From the NCBI GenBank assembly GCA_963788305.1, contig CAWBGK010000018.1, positions 200,242 to 264,241 on the forward strand: a stretch of 64,000 nucleotides of DNA, in the 5' to 3' direction. The translations under genes and the position numbers were made by a program. This stretch comes from UTCFX2 sp963788305 (GTDB lineage Bacteria > Chloroflexota > Anaerolineae > Anaerolineales > UBA4823). The notes beneath the pieces were generated by a model that saw only the letters and a list, made by a program, of their open reading frames with translations, ran no database searches and was not told the origin of the DNA. Below, piece after piece: positions 8,777 through 17,807 of this stretch (position 1 is the first letter of the stretch; each line of letters begins with the position of its first letter).

Positions 8777-10951
8777 ATGTCGATCCTACCTCTTGAGTTG
8801 ACCCCCGATCAGAATTCGCTGGTTTCGGCTGCTTTGGATGGCTCTGTTTTTCTTGAAGGTCCCGCTGGCGCCGGAAAAACCACAGCCGCGGCCGCCCGGC
8901 TTTTGCGGATGCTTCAGTCCGGCTTCCCCGGGGACCGAATCCTCGTGCTCGCCCCTCAGCGCACGCTTCTGCAGCCGTATGAGGATACCTTGCGCCGTCC
9001 GGATATACCACCTGGAGGGATGCCCACTTTGCTCACCGTCGGCGGTTTGGCCCGCCGAATGGTCGATCTGTTCTGGCCGTTAGCAGCTCCACCGGCTGGT
9101 TTCCTGCACCCGGATCAACCACCCGTTTTCCTGACGTTGGAGACCGCTCAATACTACCTGGCCAGGGTTGTGCGACCGCTGATCGAAGAAAGCCGCCTGT
9201 TCGATTCCGTCACCATCCAGCGCAGCCGGATGTACAGCCAGATCCTCGATAACCTGAACAAGTCAGCGGTTGTCGGTTTTCCCCATTCAGAAATCGGCGC
9301 TCGCTTGAAGGATTCCTGGATCGGTGATATTAGCCAGCTGCGTGTATATGAAGATGTTCAGACCTGCGCTTCTGCTTTCCGGGATTTCTGTCTGCAGCAC
9401 AACCTGCTTGACTTTTCCCTGCAGATCGAAATCTTCAGCCAGGTGCTCTGGCCGCTGACCCTCTGCCGGGAAGCCCTGTGTGGTGCCTACCAGGCCTTGT
9501 TCTATGAAAACCTCGAAGAGGACACTCCTGTCGCCCATGACCTGCTGCTAGAATGGCTTCCGGAATTTAAATCGGCGCTGGTGCTGTTCGACTGGCAGGC
9601 CGGCTACCGCCGCTTTTTGGGGGCAGATCCAGCGTCGGGTTACCGATTAAAAACCGCCTGCTCTCAAGCGCGAGCTTTCCCGGTTTCGCTCGTCCAGGGT
9701 GCAGGGCTGCAGGCCCTCGAAGCCAGGCTTGGCAAGGCGCTGGACAGGGGGGTGAAGCCGCATTTCCTGTTTTTGGGTGAGGGGTCGCTCGCGGCACCCA
9801 CCGCGCCGAAAACCAGGAAATTGGATCACCAGGTGGGGGAATTCCTCCAGCCCAGGGTATTCCGTTTTTACCCGGAGATGCTCGATTGGGTTGCCCTCAG
9901 GATCTCACAGTTGATCAAAGGCGGTCTGCCTCCGGGGGAAATCGTCGTGCTTGCGCCTTACCTGTCGGATTCGCTGCGATTTTCCCTGGTCGAGCGTCTT
10001 GAAGCCCGCGGGATCCCGGCGCGCTCGCACCGGCCTTCGCGTTCGCTTCGTGAAGAGCCGGCAGTCGAGTGTTTGCTCACGCTGGCGGCTCTCGCCCGAC
10101 CCGAATGGGGGATCTGTCCGAGTGAATTCGAAGTCGCCTCAGCGTTTGTCCAGGCGATCCAGGACCTTGACCTGGTTCGCGCCGGCCTCCTGCAGAAAAT
10201 CGTTTATCGGACGAAGGCTGCTGGTTTCAAGCTTTCTTCTTTTGACTTGATCGGCCTGGAGATGCAGGGACGGATCACCTATCGCCTGGGGGAGCGCTAC
10301 GAGAAGCTGCGCAGCTGGCTGGAAGCGTCTTCCTCTCAGACTCAGGAGCTGGACCATTTTTTCAGCAGGCTGTTTGGAGAGCTGCTCACCCAGCCCGGGT
10401 TTGGATTTCAAAACAGCTATGATTCCGGTCAGACGACCGCAAACCTGATCGAATCGATCCAAAAATTCCGCCGGGTGGTTGGTCCGGTCCTCGGCCCGGA
10501 AGGGGTCCCCGTGGGCAGGGAATATCTGCTGATGGTCCAGGAGGGTCTGATCGCCGCCCAGTACCTGGGGGGTTGGCGTGACAAGGAACAGGATGCGGTC
10601 TTGCTCGCGCCAGCCTACACCTTCTTGATGGCAAATCGCCCGGTCGAGGTCCAATTCTGGTTGGATATTGGCGGGCGCGGCTGGGTGGAGAGGCTGCTGC
10701 AGCCGCTGACGCACCCATACGTCCTCAGCCGCCGCTGGCCGGCCGATCGGGCCTGGTCTGAAGCAGACGAATACGCCGCCGGGAGCGAATCGCTTCGCCG
10801 GCTTGCGGTTGGTTTGATGCGCCGCTGCCGAAGGGCCGTGGTTCTTGGCTTGAGCGAATTCAACGAGCAGGGCTACGAGCAGCGCGGCCCGTTGCTGGCT
10901 GCATTCCAGCGCCTTCTGCGGGAAGCCGTTGCCGGAGAGGAGGCTGCGTGA
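8777..10951 (+). CDS. SF1 helicase-like ATPase, AddB-like first subunit of a three-gene helicase-nuclease set
   Basis: Protein of 724 residues. A Q-motif-like LTPDQ precedes Walker A GPAGAGKTT at residues 28-36, and motif Ia follows (ILVLAPQRTLL). The expected DEXX box is replaced by FYENLEEDTP. A motif III-like segment FDWQAGYRRFLGADP follows and resembles the GDPDQSIYRFRGAD of UvrD/AddB proteins. The C-terminal region RRCRRAVVLGLSEFNEQG resembles a motif VI segment without its arginine pattern. I infer an ATP-binding but probably helicase-impaired subunit comparable to AddB minus its nuclease domain. It overlaps the next gene by four bases (GTGA). The exact family was not recognised. Confidence 0.7.
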   Translation: MSILPLELTPDQNSLVSAALDGSVFLEGPAGAGKTTAAAARLLRMLQSGFPGDRILVLAPQRTLLQPYEDTLRRPDIPPGGMPTLLTVGGLARRMVDLFWPLAAPPAGFLHPDQPPVFLTLETAQYYLARVVRPLIEESRLFDSVTIQRSRMYSQILDNLNKSAVVGFPHSEIGARLKDSWIGDISQLRVYEDVQTCASAFRDFCLQHNLLDFSLQIEIFSQVLWPLTLCREALCGAYQALFYENLEEDTPVAHDLLLEWLPEFKSALVLFDWQAGYRRFLGADPASGYRLKTACSQARAFPVSLVQGAGLQALEARLGKALDRGVKPHFLFLGEGSLAAPTAPKTRKLDHQVGEFLQPRVFRFYPEMLDWVALRISQLIKGGLPPGEIVVLAPYLSDSLRFSLVERLEARGIPARSHRPSRSLREEPAVECLLTLAALARPEWGICPSEFEVASAFVQAIQDLDLVRAGLLQKIVYRTKAAGFKLSSFDLIGLEMQGRITYRLGERYEKLRSWLEASSSQTQELDHFFSRLFGELLTQPGFGFQNSYDSGQTTANLIESIQKFRRVVGPVLGPEGVPVGREYLLMVQEGLIAAQYLGGWRDKEQDAVLLAPAYTFLMANRPVEVQFWLDIGGRGWVERLLQPLTHPYVLSRRWPADRAWSEADEYAAGSESLRRLAVGLMRRCRRAVVLGLSEFNEQGYEQRGPLLAAFQRLLREAVAGEEAA

Positions 10952-13224
10952 ACCTCTCGGCGGTCAAGCTCCGGCCTGCACAGCAGGAGATCATGTCCTA
11001 CCGCAGCGGCTGGATGGGTGTCTCGGCTGTCCCCGGCTCGGGGAAGACCTGGACGCTCTCGCTGCTGGCTGCGCAGATCGTCGCTTCGGACGTTCTGGAT
11101 GACGACCAGGAGGTATTGGTCGTCACGCTGGTCAATTCAGCGGTAGATAACTTCTACCGCCGGGTAAGCGCGTTTGTGGAAGCGCACGGGCTGCTGCCGT
11201 ATATGGGCTACCGCGTCCGGACGCTGCATGGGCTGGCGCACGATATCGTCCGCGAGCGGCCCGGACTGGTTCAGCTGGACGACCAGTTCACGATCCTGGA
11301 TGAACGCGAGTCCAGCTCAATCCTTCGGGATGCCAGCCAGATCTGGCTCCGCACCCATCCTGGCGAATTGGACTCATATCTCAAGCCAGAGCTGGAAGAG
11401 TACAAACGCCGAAAAATCAGCCATGATCAGCTCCCGGAGGTCGTCCGAGACATCGCCTTGAGCGTGATCCGCACGGCCAAAGACCTCCGGCAGAGCCCTG
11501 AATTTCTCCGCACTCGCCTGGATGCGCTCGCTCTCCCGCTGCCTCTGGCGCAGCTTGGCGCAGATATCTACCTCGATTACCAGCGCGCCCTGGACTATCG
11601 CGGCGCGGTCGATTTCGATGATCTGATCCGATTGGCCCTGCAGGCTCTTGAGACCGACCCGGGCTACCTGGAGCGCCTGCGCGGCCGCTGGCCTTATATC
11701 CTCGAAGATGAAGCCCAGGACAGCAGCCGCCTCCAGGAAGAAATCTTAAAACTGCTCGCAGGCCCGCGCGGCAGCTGGGTTCGAGTTGGGGACCCGAACC
11801 AGGCGATCTACGCGACCTTCACGACCGCCAGCCCGCGCTTCCTGATCGAATTCCTCGCCCGGCCGGAAGTCGAGCGGCATGACCTGCCGAACTCTGGACG
11901 CTCGACAAGAAGCATCATCGCTCTCGCCAACGAGCTGGTTCGCTGGACGCGCTCAGATCACCCCATACCCACCGTGCGCGATGCACTGACCGACCAGCCG
12001 ATGATCCAACCTGCACCGCCGTATGATCCGCAGCCAAATCCACCCGACGACCCGACCCAGATTTTTCTATATCAAAAAAGGCTGACCCCCCAAAATGAGA
12101 TCAGCGTTGTCGCAAAATCGCTCGCAGCCTGGATCCCTGAGCATCAGGAGGAAACAGTCGCCGTGCTCGTCCCGCGCAACACCCGCGGCGAAGAGCTGGT
12201 GGACGAGCTGGAGGCGCTCGGTGTGCCTTTTGAAGACGGCCTTCTGCGCGCTTCGAAGGCGACCCGGGTCGCCGTTGGGATATTTGAAAAGCTGCTGAGC
12301 TGCCTTTCCGAGCCAGGCTCGGCGGGAAAGCTGGCCGCGGCCTTCAAAGTCTGGCGGACCGAAGGCCGGCAGGGGGACGGTCGTGCCGATACAGCAGGAG
12401 AGGCGTGTGAGGAGCTGATCCGCAAGCTCAGGCGGGTCGAGGATTTTTTGTGGCCTGGACCGATTTCGGATTGGCTTTTCGATTTGATTCAAGCCGGGCA
12501 GAATGATGAAATCGTGCAGCTATTGGTTGATTTTCGCACGGACATGCGCCGCTGGCATCGTGCTGTCCAGCTCCCGATCGACCAGCTTGTGCTCACGATC
12601 GCACAGGATTTTTTCACCAATCCGCCCGATCTCGCCCTGGCTCATAAGCTTGCCGTGCTTCTGCGCCAGTCTGCCCAGGCAAATCCATTCTGGCGGCTTC
12701 CGGATTTGAGCAGGGAGCTTTCGGTCATTTCCCGCCATGAAAACCGTTTCGTCGGTTTTAGCGAGGAGGACCTCGGTTTCGACCCTGAACGCTACAAAGG
12801 CAAGGTCGTGATCGCCACGATGCACAAAGCGAAAGGGCTGGAGTGGGACCGGGTCTATCTGATGTCCGTCAATAATTACGATTTCCCTTCAGCGGAGCAG
12901 GGAGATTCATTTATCGGAGAGCGCAAATTCGTGCGCGACTTCTTGAACCTGCAGGCAGAGGCATTGGGGCAGCTGCATTCGCTGCTTGAGCCTGACGAAT
13001 TCGAATGGGCCGGTGAAGGCTCGTACAGCGCTTCCGCCCGGCTGGATTATGCCCGCGAGCGGTTGAGGCTGCTTTATGTTGGGATCACCCGCGCCAGGCG
13101 AGAGCTTGTGGTCACATGGAATACCGGGCGAAACGGCTATCAGACGCCAGCCGCAGCGCTGGTCGCATTGCAGAATTTTCAAGCCAGTGTCATGGCAGGC
13201 ACATCGAAGGAAGAAGACGATTGA
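10948..13224 (+). CDS. UvrD/AddA-type SF1A DNA helicase
   Basis: Protein of 758 residues with a full set of UvrD motifs. Walker A AVPGSGKT is at 27-34, motif II LEDEAQDSSR near 252-260, motif III VGDPNQAIYATF near 280, motif V TMHKAKGLEWDRVYL near 625 and motif VI LLYVGITRARRELVVT near 708. All catalytic residues are present, so it should be an active 3'-5' translocase. Unlike AddA or RecB it ends soon after motif VI and has no C-terminal nuclease domain. The GTG start overlaps the stop of the upstream helicase-like gene, and its stop overlaps the TTG of the downstream nuclease gene, so all three are co-translated. Confidence 0.9.
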   Translation: MNLSAVKLRPAQQEIMSYRSGWMGVSAVPGSGKTWTLSLLAAQIVASDVLDDDQEVLVVTLVNSAVDNFYRRVSAFVEAHGLLPYMGYRVRTLHGLAHDIVRERPGLVQLDDQFTILDERESSSILRDASQIWLRTHPGELDSYLKPELEEYKRRKISHDQLPEVVRDIALSVIRTAKDLRQSPEFLRTRLDALALPLPLAQLGADIYLDYQRALDYRGAVDFDDLIRLALQALETDPGYLERLRGRWPYILEDEAQDSSRLQEEILKLLAGPRGSWVRVGDPNQAIYATFTTASPRFLIEFLARPEVERHDLPNSGRSTRSIIALANELVRWTRSDHPIPTVRDALTDQPMIQPAPPYDPQPNPPDDPTQIFLYQKRLTPQNEISVVAKSLAAWIPEHQEETVAVLVPRNTRGEELVDELEALGVPFEDGLLRASKATRVAVGIFEKLLSCLSEPGSAGKLAAAFKVWRTEGRQGDGRADTAGEACEELIRKLRRVEDFLWPGPISDWLFDLIQAGQNDEIVQLLVDFRTDMRRWHRAVQLPIDQLVLTIAQDFFTNPPDLALAHKLAVLLRQSAQANPFWRLPDLSRELSVISRHENRFVGFSEEDLGFDPERYKGKVVIATMHKAKGLEWDRVYLMSVNNYDFPSAEQGDSFIGERKFVRDFLNLQAEALGQLHSLLEPDEFEWAGEGSYSASARLDYARERLRLLYVGITRARRELVVTWNTGRNGYQTPAAALVALQNFQASVMAGTSKEEDD

Positions 13225-14160
13225 GCGGTCAACCTGACGGGCTCCCTGTGGAAACGCTGCCGGAGGGCTTTCTATTCAGCCAGTCAAACCTGCAGGATTA
13301 TGTCGACTGCCCGCGCCGTTTCCAGCTGCGGTGGCTGATGAAGTTCGCCTGGCCGGCAGTTCAGAGCGAGCCCGTGCTCGATAATGAGCGTTTTATTCAA
13401 GCTGGTTCCGCATTCCATCACCTGGCGCACCAACGCTTCTCCGGCATCCCTTCCGGGTTGATTCGATCATCGATCAACGATCTCGAGCTGTTGAGCTGGT
13501 GGGATAAGCTTGAATACTTTATCGTCCAGACCGGCCTGGATCATTACCCGGGACTGCGCCCGGAAGTCACGTTGAGCGCCCCCATCATTTTGGATGATCC
13601 TGGTCCGGAACGGATTGCGTTCCAGGTCGTATCGTTTGGCCGCGAAGTACGACCTGCTCGCGCCGCCGGCTCCTGCGGGCGATGATGGGCAAAGCGGCTC
13701 AGAACGCAAGCATTTTCGGATCTACGATTGGAAAACGACCCGCCGCAGGCCCGGTCGGGCAGTGCTGGCCGAGCGCCTGCAAACACGCGTTTATCCCTAT
13801 TTGCTCGTCCGGGCTGGGGCAGAGCTATCCGGCGGAAGGTTGGTGGAACCGGGTTCTGTCGAGATGATCTACTGGTTCAGCAGTCCAGGCGATGATCCCA
13901 TCCGTTTCCCATACAGCCCGAGCCAGGTTCATGCGGACCAGGTCTACCTGGACGAGCTGATTACAGAGATAGCCATGGCGGCGCGGGACGGTTTTCCGCT
14001 GACAGCAGATCAAGCTCGCTGTTCCTACTGCGTCTACCGCTCGCTGTGCGAGCGCGGCGGAACAGCCGGGGGTTTTGGTGACCAGGGCGAAGATTATGAA
14101 GAAAACGAGGATGACCTGACCCATTTTGATTTCGAAGGGATCGCTGAGATCGAATTTTGA
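13221..14160 (+). CDS. PD-(D/E)XK nuclease with four-cysteine Fe-S signature, AddB/Cas4-like (one frame break)
   Basis: About 312 residues when joined. The TTG start overlaps the helicase stop (TTGA). The N-terminus has the AddB/Cas4-like YVDCPRRFQLRW segment (first cysteine near residue 29). The catalytic core is LAAKYDLL followed by IYDWKTT, giving the D...DXK pattern. The C-terminal end carries CSYCVYRSLC, the CxxCx5C part of a 4Fe-4S site. The frame break lies near 13635, and shifting the frame turns FGREVRP into YRLAAKYDLL. Together with the two upstream genes this looks like AddAB with the nuclease on its own chain, probably for DNA end resection. A defence role is possible but not shown. 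Confidence 0.85.
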
Positions 14161-14305
14161 TATTAAATGACTTAAATGGTTCGTAACATAACCTTAAGGT
14201 AACTGGTTGGGAAACAGTGCTATACTTGAAAATTGAATGCGGATAAACGGCTTCAAGCGGCAAAAAAATAAATCGCAAAGAAGCAACAAATAAAGGAGTT
14301 TTCGC

Positions 14306-14933
14306 ATGAAACTTCAAAACTTAGAGTTGTGGTCGAACAGACCCTTCCGATTGGTGCTGAGTCTTGTGCTGGTATTCACCCTTCTGGCGAGCGCCTTCCC
14401 CCAGTTCAGCGCAAGCGCAGTAACCTGTAAATACAAACACAAAGTCCTCCAGGGTGAGACATTAATGTATATCGCCGATCTCTATGGGGTAAGCTGGCAG
14501 AAGATCGCCGATGCCAGCAACCTCGAGCGCGCCTTATACGATAACGGCAGGCATGAAGCTGTGCATCCCTGAGGGCGAAAAGCCACCCGAAGTCGAGACT
14601 GAAGACCTGGCTAAAGGCGCAACGCTGCAGGTCGTGCCAGGGATCAATAAGCTGCTGGTTTCTGTGGAGAATTTCCACAAAAAAACATCCTATTTTGTCC
14701 GAATCTATCGAGCGGATGAAAGCACCTCATACAAAATTGGTCATTTCACCACCAACAAAGAAGGCGATTTCACCGGTTGGTTCCGAGTGCCGTATGGCGT
14801 GTTTCGAAGTCCGAGGATGACCGTGTGTGTAAAAAATGCCTGGACAGATGCAACGTACTGCATCAGATATAATGACACATACGCCAGCATCCCGATGCTC
14901 AATGGATACTGCCCTCCTAAAGAAGGCCGTTAG
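14306..14933 (+). CDS. Secreted LysM-domain protein (one frame break)
   Basis: About 209 residues. AAAGGAG lies 10 bases before the ATG, and a Sec signal peptide follows (hydrophobic run VLSLVLVFTLLASAF, cut near SAVT). A LysM module spans residues 38-90: YKHKVLQGETLMYIADLYGVSWQKIADASNL, broken near 14530, then PYTITAGMKLCIP. LysM domains bind peptidoglycan or chitin-like glycans. The C-terminal 110 residues are a beta-rich region with several cysteines that I do not recognise. TATACT at 14221-14226 is a plausible -10 element. A strong terminator follows directly. Confidence 0.8.
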
Positions 14934-14953
14934 CCGCTTCATTTTTTCAACTA

Positions 14954-14989
14954 AAAGAAAAGCCGGGACGCATCTCCCGGCTTTTCTTT
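14954..14989 (+). terminator. Rho-independent terminator of the LysM gene
   Basis: A 15-bp perfect stem (14954-14968 with 14975-14989) with a six-base loop, ending in CTTTTCTTT. It lies 20 bases behind the LysM stop. The group II intron starts two bases after it, which is the target preference of group IIC introns. Confidence 0.93.
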
Positions 14990-14991
14990 AT

Positions 14992-16856
14992 GTGCGCCCA
15001 GCATGGGCGCTGACTAGAGGGTGAAAGACCCTTGCGGAGGTTGGTCGCACCAACCGCTAGCCAAAGGCAAAGGCGTCGCCGCGAGGCGAGGTCTGGAGGA
15101 AGCCGGAGGCAAACCTGCGACTTGAGGCATACGAACCGTATGAGGCTACGAGGCTGGGCGAGTTGGCATGAGACAACGAAGCCCGATGCGACCAAGAGCC
15201 AAAGCAGTAAATACGGCAAGGGCGCAGAGACAGTCAGCGTTCTTACCTGGGGAGGTCTGCCGACAAGCTACATGAGTAGTAACCCTGGCTGCGAGGTCAG
15301 GTTGAGGCGGCAGAAGTCAGCTGAGGCCATAGTACCAACTCCGTCGAGGAGGGAAGGGCCGAACATCAAGGAGGACGAGTACTTTGAGCAGTTCGCGGGA
15401 CGAGCAGGAAAGGCAGAATGCTCTGGATAAGGGTACTGCTGGGCAGAGGCGGGAAGTGAAGCTTCCTTTGGCTGACCAGAGGGCCGAGCCGTCCCCGGCA
15501 CGAGAAGAAGGAAAGTCGAGTGCGGAGCTGTGGGGACAGATCTGGGCAAACCAGAATGTCGTCAGAGCCTTAGAGCGGGTCGAGCGGAACGAGGGAGCAC
15601 CGGGCATCGACGGGATGCGGGTGGAAGAACTGCGACCGTACCTGAAAGAATACTGGTTGGAGATCAGGAAAACGCTTGACGAGCAAACCTATCAGCCGAA
15701 GCCTGTGCGGCGGGTAGAGATACCCAAACCGGATGGTGGGGCGAGGTTGTTAGGGATACCGAGTGTAATGGATCGTTTTCTCCAACAAGCGATCGCACAG
15801 GCACTCACGCCTCTGTTTGAGCCGTTGTTCTCGAACCACAGCTACGGGTTTCGACCCGGGCGCAGTGCGCATGAAGCCGTGAAGCAAGCCCAGGAGTATG
15901 TGCAAACCGGATACGAATGGGTAGTGGATATTGACCTGGAGAAATTTTTCGACCTGGTGAACCACGATATGCTGATGGCTAGAGTGGCCCGCGTGGTGAA
16001 AGACAAACGGGTGCTGAAGCTGATCCGGGCCTACTTGAATAGTGGGGTGCTGGTCGAAGGTGTAGTGATCGACACTGTAGAAGGGACACCGCAAGGTGGG
16101 CCGCTTTCGCCGCTACTGTCAAATATCATGCTGGATGACCTGGACAAAGAACTGGAGAAGCGGGGGCACAAGTTCGTACGCTACGCTGATGACTGCAACA
16201 TCTATGTAAAGACGCGGCGGGCAGGCGAACGAGTAATGGAGAGCGTGAAGGCGTATCTGGAACAGAAGCTCAAGCTGAAGGTTAACCTAAAGAAGAGCAA
16301 GGTGGACAGAGCGAACCGGGTGAATTTTCTGGGGTTCAGTTTCTTCAAACGCAATGGGGAAGTGCTCATCCGAGTAGCCAATCGCAGCCGGGAGCGGTTT
16401 TGCGAGAAGCTCCGCCGCCTGACCAAGCGTACCCGGTCAGGCAAGCTGGAAGACGTGATCGAGGCGATCAATCAGTACACGATGGGCTGGATCGGATACT
16501 ACCGGCTGGCGAATACGCCGAGCGTTTATGAAAACCTGGACAAGTGGCTCCGTCGCAGGCTGAGGCAGATGATCTGGAAACGTTGGAAGCGGGGTACAAC
16601 CCGCTACCGTGAATTGACCAAGCTGGGAGTGCCCAGAGAACGGGCAGCACTAGGAGCTGTAGGCAAAAGCCCTTGGCATATGTCCAAGTCACCTGTGGTA
16701 AACGAAGCCCTGAGTAACACCTATTGGAGTAACTCAGGGCTGAAGAGTATCAAAACTCGGTATCAAGAACTGCGCTTTGCTTGATGAACCGCCGGATGCG
16801 GACCCGCATGTCCGGTGGTGTGAGAGGGGGCGGCTTGTCCCCGCCCCCTACTCGAT
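14992..16856 (+). mobile_element. Group II intron, probably class IIC, with maturase
   Basis: The 5' end is GTGCG at 14992 (consensus GUGYG). A 400-base structured RNA region follows, then the maturase gene. Domain V spans about 16786-16820 and begins with ACCGCC, holding a CGC triad as in IIC introns. Domain VI follows: GAG-AGGGGGCGG pairs with CCGCCCCCT and CTC, leaving a bulged A in CTACTC as branch point. The intron ends in GAT at 16856 (3' AY rule). IIC class is inferred from insertion right behind a terminator, the CGC triad, and a maturase without endonuclease domain. Both flanking genes keep their own signals, so it seems to be a tolerated insertion. Confidence 0.9.
15384..16784 (+). 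CDS. ltrA: Group II intron reverse transcriptase/maturase
   Basis: Protein of 466 residues. It has the RT palm and fingers (GAPGIDGM, RVEIPKPDGG, HSYGFRPGRSAHEA, DIDLEKFFD, GTPQGGPLSPLLSN) and the catalytic YADD near residue 266. A thumb/X maturase domain follows (GMIIF-type region VNFLGFSF, then WIGYYRLA). It ends after domain X with no HNH endonuclease. The TTG start at 15384 is preceded by AAGGAGG at suitable spacing. The frame is intact, so the intron may still be able to splice and retrohome. Confidence 0.95.
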   Translation: MSSSRDEQERQNALDKGTAGQRREVKLPLADQRAEPSPAREEGKSSAELWGQIWANQNVVRALERVERNEGAPGIDGMRVEELRPYLKEYWLEIRKTLDEQTYQPKPVRRVEIPKPDGGARLLGIPSVMDRFLQQAIAQALTPLFEPLFSNHSYGFRPGRSAHEAVKQAQEYVQTGYEWVVDIDLEKFFDLVNHDMLMARVARVVKDKRVLKLIRAYLNSGVLVEGVVIDTVEGTPQGGPLSPLLSNIMLDDLDKELEKRGHKFVRYADDCNIYVKTRRAGERVMESVKAYLEQKLKLKVNLKKSKVDRANRVNFLGFSFFKRNGEVLIRVANRSRERFCEKLRRLTKRTRSGKLEDVIEAINQYTMGWIGYYRLANTPSVYENLDKWLRRRLRQMIWKRWKRGTTRYRELTKLGVPRERAALGAVGKSPWHMSKSPVVNEALSNTYWSNSGLKSIKTRYQELRFA

Positions 16857-16858
16857 TT

Positions 16859-16887
16859 CTTCTGTTCGCCTGCAGCGATGGTAGAAT
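16859..16887 (+). promoter_or_regulatory. Candidate promoter of the acyltransferase gene, just behind the intron
   Basis: TAGAAT at 16882-16887 ends seven bases before the ATG at 16895. A weak -35 candidate, CTTCTG, lies 17 bases upstream at 16859-16864, three bases beyond the intron end. No Shine-Dalgarno precedes the ATG, so a leaderless transcript is suggested. Confidence 0.4.
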
Positions 16888-16894
16888 TCACTCC

Positions 16895-17807
16895 ATGAAC
16901 TTGCAACGCATCTTGAACAGCCAGCATTCAGGAGTCTGGGCGCTGCAGATCAGCCGGAGATTACCGCTTGGCATGGGTTTGCGTATTTCAAAACTTGTCG
17001 CCGACTGGATTGCTACAAAAAAAGACCTGCCGCTGGTCCAGGCGATCCGCCTTAACCGCTGGGTTGTCTCTGGATGTGAATGGGGAGCCGATGAGCTGGA
17101 TGCGGCAGTCCGTGCGAATTTGCGCCATATCGCCGGCTCCTATTTCATTCTCTTCCACTATCTAGATCAACCCGAGCTGCTTCAGAAACAGGTCGTGTTC
17201 AGCCAGGCCCTGGACGACCTGATCGCCCAAACCAGAGAACTCGAAGCTAAAAGTAGTCGTCTGCGGCGTTCACATGAGCAATTTCGACCTGGTTCTTCAG
17301 TCAGCGGCCTGGCGCGGCCTGCGTGCCCTGGCAATATCGCTTCCAGAGACTTCCGAATACAACCAGGCTGTGCAGTGGCAGCACCAGTTTCGCCGGGATT
17401 CTGGCCTTGAAATCCTACCGGCCTCGCTGGCGACTTTCCGCCAGGCGATCCGGCGCCTGAAGGCTGGCGATACGGTCGTTACCGGGATCGACCGGCCGAT
17501 CGCGAAACCAAAGCTTCGCCCGGATTTTTTTGGCCGACCGGCCAGCCTGCCGGTGCACCATATCTTGATCGGATTGGAAGCCGAAGCGCCTCTGGTCTTG
17601 CTCGCAGCCACCCAGGAACAGGACGGGCTCTACCATATCCAATCCTCCGAAGAGATTCAGCTGCGGCGATTCGCGGACAGGGATCAGGCGATCTTGTGGA
17701 ATGCCAGTCATGTGCTTGAGATCGCTGCAGATTTTATCCGGATGAAGCCGGACCAGTGGTCGATTTACTACCCGGTCTGGCCTGATCTGATCGAAAAAAT
17801 GCCTTGA
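16895..17807 (+). CDS. LPLAT-family acyltransferase (LpxL/PatA-like; one frame break)
   Basis: About 303 residues. The catalytic HX4D motif HMSNFD appears in the second segment, and the frame before it ends in LEAK. A run AAAA near 17245 separates them, and with AAA the sequence reads EAKVVVCGVHMSNFDLV, the normal strand before the motif. Further family features are the RRLKAGDTVVTGIDRPI block and the FFGRPASLPVHH segment. Lauroyl/PIM acyltransferases transfer acyl chains to lipid A or phosphatidylinositol mannosides. The downstream overlapping gene makes a phospholipid-headgroup enzyme, so an inositol- or glycerol-phospholipid substrate is more plausible than lipid A. Substrate is inferred from context only. 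Confidence 0.82.

Noticed and set aside
13221..14160. Stand-alone Cas4 as the identity of the nuclease gene
   Set aside because: The cysteine pattern is Cas4-like, but there are no cas1, cas2 or repeats nearby, and tight coupling to two helicase genes favours an AddB-type nuclease.
15384..16784. Retron or diversity-generating reverse transcriptase
   Set aside because: The RT has a maturase X domain and is embedded in an RNA with clear group II 5' end, domain V and domain VI. There is no template/variable repeat pair and no msr/msd.
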